Part shown: piece by piece, positions 5,401 to 7,925 of the stretch | How the letters are laid out: the number at the start of each line of letters is the position of its first letter | Position numbering within the stretch: position 1 is the stretch's first letter | Assembly: GCA_945896935.1 (NCBI GenBank) | Contig: CAMDER010000078.1 | Span: forward strand, 1-7,925 | DNA length: 7,925 bases | Direction: 5' to 3' | DNA from: Bifidobacterium breve | GTDB taxonomy: Bacteria; Actinomycetota; Acidimicrobiia; Acidimicrobiales; Ilumatobacteraceae | Translations under genes and position numbers: made by a program | The notes under the pieces: generated by a model | Told to the model about the DNA's origin: nothing | Database searches by the model: none | The model's input: only the letters and a program-made list of their open reading frames with translations

Positions 5401-6105
5401 ACTCACGCGGGCACCACGCCTTCAACCATGATCGCCACACCAGTCTTCGACGGCGCCCACTGGGACGAAGTCGATCAGTCACTCGATCAACCGACCATTG
5501 TCGAAATCTTTGCGCACCTCAATCCTGAGTCGGCGCACTTTGACAAGCCGATGATCAAGGCGACTGGTAAGACAACATTGTTCAACGGTCGCACCGGCGA
5601 CGAGTACGACAACGACATCACTGTTGGCTACATGTACATCTTGAAGTTGTCACACATGGTCGACGACAAGATTCACGCCCGTTCAACCGGACCGTACAGC
5701 ATGATCACTCAGCAACCGCTTGGTGGTAAGGCCCAGTTCGGTGGACAGCGCTTCGGCGAAATGGAAGTGTGGGCTCTTGAGGCCTACGGTGCGGCGTATT
5801 GCTTGCAAGAGCTGCTCACCATTAAGTCCGACGATGTGCTCGGTCGTGTCAAGGTCTACGAAGCCATCGTGAAGGGCGAGAACATCCCCGAACCCGGCAT
5901 TCCTGAGAGCTTCAAGGTTCTCATGAAGGAAATGCAGGCGTTGTGCTTGAACGTTGAAGTTCTGGCTACCGACGGCAGCGAGATCGAGATGAAAGAAATC
6001 GATGAAGAAATCGATAGCGCCATCAAGGGTCTAGGAATTGACATCAGTCGCCCCGAAAAAGGTAGCGACCAGGACGACAAGGATCGGGCCGCTAGCCGTC
6101 GCTGA
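2428..6105 (+). CDS. rpoB: DNA-directed RNA polymerase subunit beta
   Basis: Beta subunit of RNA polymerase: with beta' it forms the active centre and holds the rifampicin pocket, the flap and the RNA-DNA hybrid contacts. The protein has 1225 residues, somewhat longer than the ~1160-1180 usual in actinobacteria. Visible landmarks are GDFPMMTEKGTF in the N-terminal lobe region, the rifampicin cluster (432-465, with Q440, D443, H453, S458 and L460 matching E. coli 513, 516, 526, 531 and 533), CPIETPEGPNIGL, MPWEGYNFEDAI (747-758, acidic pair E755/D756), GDKLAGRHGNKG (905-916, active-centre lysines K907 and K915) and the conserved C-terminal anchor from about 1080. The start is TTG, supported by AGGAG 6 nt upstream and shared with Mycobacterium rpoB. 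The tail is charged and ends in RR. Extra residues appear near 303-342 and 968-1002. Leu replaces Phe at 441 and Val replaces Asn at 445 within the rifampicin cluster. rpoC follows after 70 nt, so the two are almost certainly cotranscribed. Confidence 0.99.
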   Translation: MASKSKSSERFSFGSLPEVVEMPNLLDIQKVSFANFLKEGLAETFKDISPIEDFHGNLSLELEYDPTDEDLFPEPKFTVEECREKGHTYQRSILVRARFSNRSTGELREQLVFMGDFPMMTEKGTFIVNGTERVVVSQLVRSPGVIFEAGERYRLRNLSKHQLVKGTVHPQRGEWLEFDVEHKPGKYVTAGTRVARKRRMGVFTLLRAIGYDEANFPGFIDKFVEHFKEQDGVTPLLADQWDKERDIAPTQDEALVEIYKRARPGEPPSLESARAYFKNAFFDSKRYDLSRVGRYKIDRKLGEELAKLDEFFGKGTRKHGEFFKVQLDDPNKRPIESDPEDGNVLRPNEILASVSYMLHLVSQTPGYRLDDQDHFANRRIRSVGELIQNQVRIGLSRMERVVRERMTTQDPESITPVTLVNIRPVSAAIKEFFGTSQLSQLMDQVNPLSGITHRRRLSALGPGGLSRERAGFEVRDVHFSHYGRMCPIETPEGPNIGLIGALSNYARINSFGFIETPYLKVENGKVTKKFEYMPADEEEKYVVAQANTALNPDGTFRDAKILVRQSPQAASLADLKRMLEAESFFGATTDIKMVPPSEVQLIDVSPKQIVSVATALIPFLEHDDANRALMGANMQRQAVPLVRTEAPYVGTGMERKAASDGADLILATDDGEVTEVSGAQITVQYKTTGKRVYNLLKFRRSNHNTCVNQIPRVIEGQQLKKGDLIADGPSTDNGELALGKNLLVAFMPWEGYNFEDAIILSDRLVRDDVLTSIHIHEYSVDARDTKLGPEEITRDIPNLSDDILRDLDERGVIRVGAEVGPGDVLVGKVTPKGETELTPEERLLRAIFGEKAREVRDTSLKVPHGESGKVIHVSMLDRNEGGELAPGVNQMVKVLVAQKRKISVGDKLAGRHGNKGVISKILPQADMPYMADGTPVDIILNPLGVPSRMNVGQVLEAHLGYAARWGWQGFSRGDTAFPSVGTSPIRGTESKTHAGTTPSTMIATPVFDGAHWDEVDQSLDQPTIVEIFAHLNPESAHFDKPMIKATGKTTLFNGRTGDEYDNDITVGYMYILKLSHMVDDKIHARSTGPYSMITQQPLGGKAQFGGQRFGEMEVWALEAYGAAYCLQELLTIKSDDVLGRVKVYEAIVKGENIPEPGIPESFKVLMKEMQALCLNVEVLATDGSEIEMKEIDEEIDSAIKGLGIDISRPEKGSDQDDKDRAASRR

Positions 6106-6175
6106 CGGTGAGTGCACGATCAACCTGTAAGTAATCAACGGTACGCGACGGAACGAAGAGAGAGCGAGAGACGAA
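6106..6175 (+). promoter_or_regulatory. rpoB-rpoC spacer with purine-rich ribosome binding region
   Basis: Seventy untranslated nucleotides. The last 25 (6151-6175) are almost all purine, with repeated GAGAG blocks. The nearest block, GAGAG (6166-6170), is 5 nt before ATG 6176 and serves as an imperfect SD, weaker than those of rplJ, rplL and rpoB. No terminator or promoter is evident, which supports an rpoBC operon. Confidence 0.6.
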
Positions 6176-7925
6176 ATGCTCGATGTGAATATGTTCGACC
6201 AACTGCGAATTGGATTGGCAACTGCCGATCACATTCGTAACTGGTCAAGTGGTGAAGTAAAAAAGCCCGAGACCATCAACTACCGAACACTGCGCCCCGA
6301 AAGGGACGGTCTGTTCTGTGAAAAGATCTTCGGACCAACCCGCGACTGGGAGTGCTACTGCGGTAAGTACAAGCGAGTGCGCTTCAAGGGAATCATCTGC
6401 GAAAAGTGTGGCGTTGAAGTCACACGCTCAAAGGTACGTCGCGAGCGCATGGGCCACATTGAGTTGGCTGCTCCCGTTGTACACATCTGGTACTTGCGTG
6501 GAACTCGTTCATGGTTGGCATATTTGCTCGCCGGCATCGAGCCCAAAGAAGAACTGAAGGCTAAGCAGCTTGAGAAGGTCATCTACTTCGCAGCGCACTT
6601 GGTGACCTGGGTTGATGGCGATAAGCGTCACGAAGATCTTTCAAGTCTCGAAGCCGAATACCTCGGTGAATTTGACGCCGTTGAAAAAGAACGTGACATC
6701 GAAATCGAGCGTCGTTTCAAAGAACTCGAAAAAGATGCCGAGCGCCTTGAAAAAGAGGGTGCCAAAGATGCCGAAGTCAAGGCCATGCAAAAGATGGCAG
6801 ACAAAGAGATCTCGAGCATTCGCGATCGCTACGTCGGTGAAATCGATTTGCTCAAGCGCACGTGGGATGAATTCCGCAGCTTGCACTCACGCCAGATCAT
6901 CGAAGATGAAGTGTTGTGGCGCGAACTTCGCGATCGCTACTCTGATTACTTTGAAGGCGGCACTGGTGCTGATGCAATTAAGTCACTCATTGATCGCATC
7001 GACTTTGACGAAGAAGAAATTAAGTTGCGCGAAGCAATCGTTCCGCAAGACGGCAAGAAGCCTCTGAGCGCACAGCGTAAGCAGAAGGCCATCAAGCGTC
7101 TCAAGATTGTTGCCTCGTTCAACCAGCGCGATCCCGAAACTGGTCGTCGTCAAAATGATCCGAAGGCAATGATCCTTGATGTTGTTCCGGTGATCCCGCC
7201 CGAACTGCGTCCGATGGTTCAACTTGAAGGTGGACGTTTCGCAACCTCCGACCTCAACGACTTGTACCGCCGCGTGATCAACCGCAACAACCGTCTCGAG
7301 CGTTTGCTCGGTCTTGGTGCCCCCGAAATCATTGTCAACAACGAAAAGCGAATGCTGCAAGAAGCAGTGGACGCATTGTTCGACAATGGTCGTCGTGGTC
7401 GCCCCGTGACTGGACCAGGCAACCGTCCGCTGAAGTCGTTGTCTGACATGTTGAAGGGTAAGCAAGGACGTTTCCGTCAGAACCTTCTCGGAAAGCGCGT
7501 TGACTACTCGGGTCGTTCAGTCATCGTGGCCGGACCCACCTTGCGTTTGCATCAGTGTGGTCTGCCTAAGTTGATGGCTCTCGAACTCTTCAAGCCTTTC
7601 GTGATGAAGCGTCTTGTCGACATTGAGTACGCACAAAATATTAAGAGCGCCAAGCGCATGGTCGAACGTCGTCATCCACGCGTGTGGGACGTCCTCGAAG
7701 AAGTCATTCGCGAACACCCAGTGTTGTTGAACCGTGCTCCCACGCTTCACCGTTTGGGTATTCAGGCATTCGAGCCCGTACTCGTTGAAGGCAAAGCCAT
7801 CCAGATTCACCCACTCGTGTGTACAGCATTCAACGCTGACTTCGACGGTGACCAGATGGCTGTGCACGTGCCGTTGTCAGCAGAAGCTCAGGCCGAAGCT
7901 CGCGTGCTCATGCTCAGCGCCAACA
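6176..7925 (+). CDS. rpoC: DNA-directed RNA polymerase subunit beta', N-terminal part (cut by window edge)
   Basis: Largest RNA polymerase subunit. 583 complete codons are present; the frame is open to the last base, so the gene continues outside. The start MLDVNMFDQLRIGLA matches actinobacterial beta'. Zinc-binding cysteines are C60, C62, C75 and C78. Residues about 150-235 form a Glu/Lys/Arg-rich helical insert predicted to be a coiled coil, corresponding to the insert seen in mycobacterial polymerase. Conserved core blocks follow: VIPPELRPMVQL, the NNEKRMLQEAVDALF region (388-402), GKRVDYSGRS (439-448), NRAPTLHRLG (519-528) and the catalytic NADFDGD (553-559), where D555, D557 and D559 bind the active-site magnesium. 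The bridge helix, trigger loop and second zinc site lie beyond the edge. Relative to remembered mycobacterial sequence there are short extra stretches near 119-132 and around QRDPETGRRQNDP. No internal stop or frameshift. Confidence 0.98.
   Translation, partial: MLDVNMFDQLRIGLATADHIRNWSSGEVKKPETINYRTLRPERDGLFCEKIFGPTRDWECYCGKYKRVRFKGIICEKCGVEVTRSKVRRERMGHIELAAPVVHIWYLRGTRSWLAYLLAGIEPKEELKAKQLEKVIYFAAHLVTWVDGDKRHEDLSSLEAEYLGEFDAVEKERDIEIERRFKELEKDAERLEKEGAKDAEVKAMQKMADKEISSIRDRYVGEIDLLKRTWDEFRSLHSRQIIEDEVLWRELRDRYSDYFEGGTGADAIKSLIDRIDFDEEEIKLREAIVPQDGKKPLSAQRKQKAIKRLKIVASFNQRDPETGRRQNDPKAMILDVVPVIPPELRPMVQLEGGRFATSDLNDLYRRVINRNNRLERLLGLGAPEIIVNNEKRMLQEAVDALFDNGRRGRPVTGPGNRPLKSLSDMLKGKQGRFRQNLLGKRVDYSGRSVIVAGPTLRLHQCGLPKLMALELFKPFVMKRLVDIEYAQNIKSAKRMVERRHPRVWDVLEEVIREHPVLLNRAPTLHRLGIQAFEPVLVEGKAIQIHPLVCTAFNADFDGDQMAVHVPLSAEAQAEARVLMLSAN

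Noticed and set aside
6176..7925. Possible frameshift in rpoC
   Set aside because: Reading codon by codon from 6176 gives an uninterrupted, conserved beta' sequence to the edge. The gene is merely cut by the window.
1..7925. Mobile element, CRISPR array, prophage, defence island or novel gene system
   Set aside because: No transposase, integrase, spaced repeats, tRNA-linked insertion or foreign base composition is visible. All coding space is taken by conserved ribosomal and RNA polymerase genes in standard order.

Overview
The window is a housekeeping locus: the end of the bacterial ribosomal-protein/RNA-polymerase cluster, all on the + strand, in the order rplA (L1), rplJ (L10), rplL (L7/L12), rpoB (beta), rpoC (beta', cut by the window edge). 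No mobile element, CRISPR array, tRNA, rRNA or horizontally acquired gene is visible, and no frame is broken. I did not find a new biological system. The parts worth a second look are the two long non-coding stretches, which are dense in RNA structure and promoter-like sequence.

Organism: an actinobacterium (Actinomycetota). The beta' subunit starts MLDVN..., has the zinc-binding cysteines typical of the phylum and carries the long charged helical insert known from Mycobacterium beta'. RpoB has an actinobacterial-type sequence and a TTG start. The GC content is moderate by eye, TTG and CTC dominate for Leu, and both subunits have small insertions relative to remembered mycobacterial sequences. 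Together these suggest a moderate-GC lineage such as the Acidimicrobiia rather than Mycobacterium or Streptomyces. The class-level guess is an inference.

Layout: 1-51 is the leader of rplA with its Shine-Dalgarno (SD) sequence. rplA runs 52-750. 751-976 holds a long stem-loop (766-811), an AT-rich putative promoter and an L10-type autoregulatory leader ending in a strong SD. rplJ (977-1501, GTG start) and rplL (1586-1966) are separated by 84 nt containing two short tandem duplications. 1967-2427 is a 461-nt gene-free region with an attenuator-like hairpin at the rplL stop, two more strong hairpins, two tandem sigma70-like promoters each with an 18-nt spacer, a 10-bp palindrome inside the first promoter, and a short tandem repeat in the rpoB 5' UTR. 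rpoB (2428-6105) and rpoC (6176 to the edge) follow, 70 nt apart.

How it works together: L1, L10 and L12 are 50S stalk proteins, and beta and beta' form the catalytic core of RNA polymerase. In this conserved arrangement L10, with bound L12, is expected to repress its own mRNA through the leader before rplJ. The rplL-rpoB gap would then lower and separately tune polymerase synthesis, by attenuation or processing plus dedicated rpoB promoters. Gene identities are secure. The regulatory assignments are sequence-based inferences.
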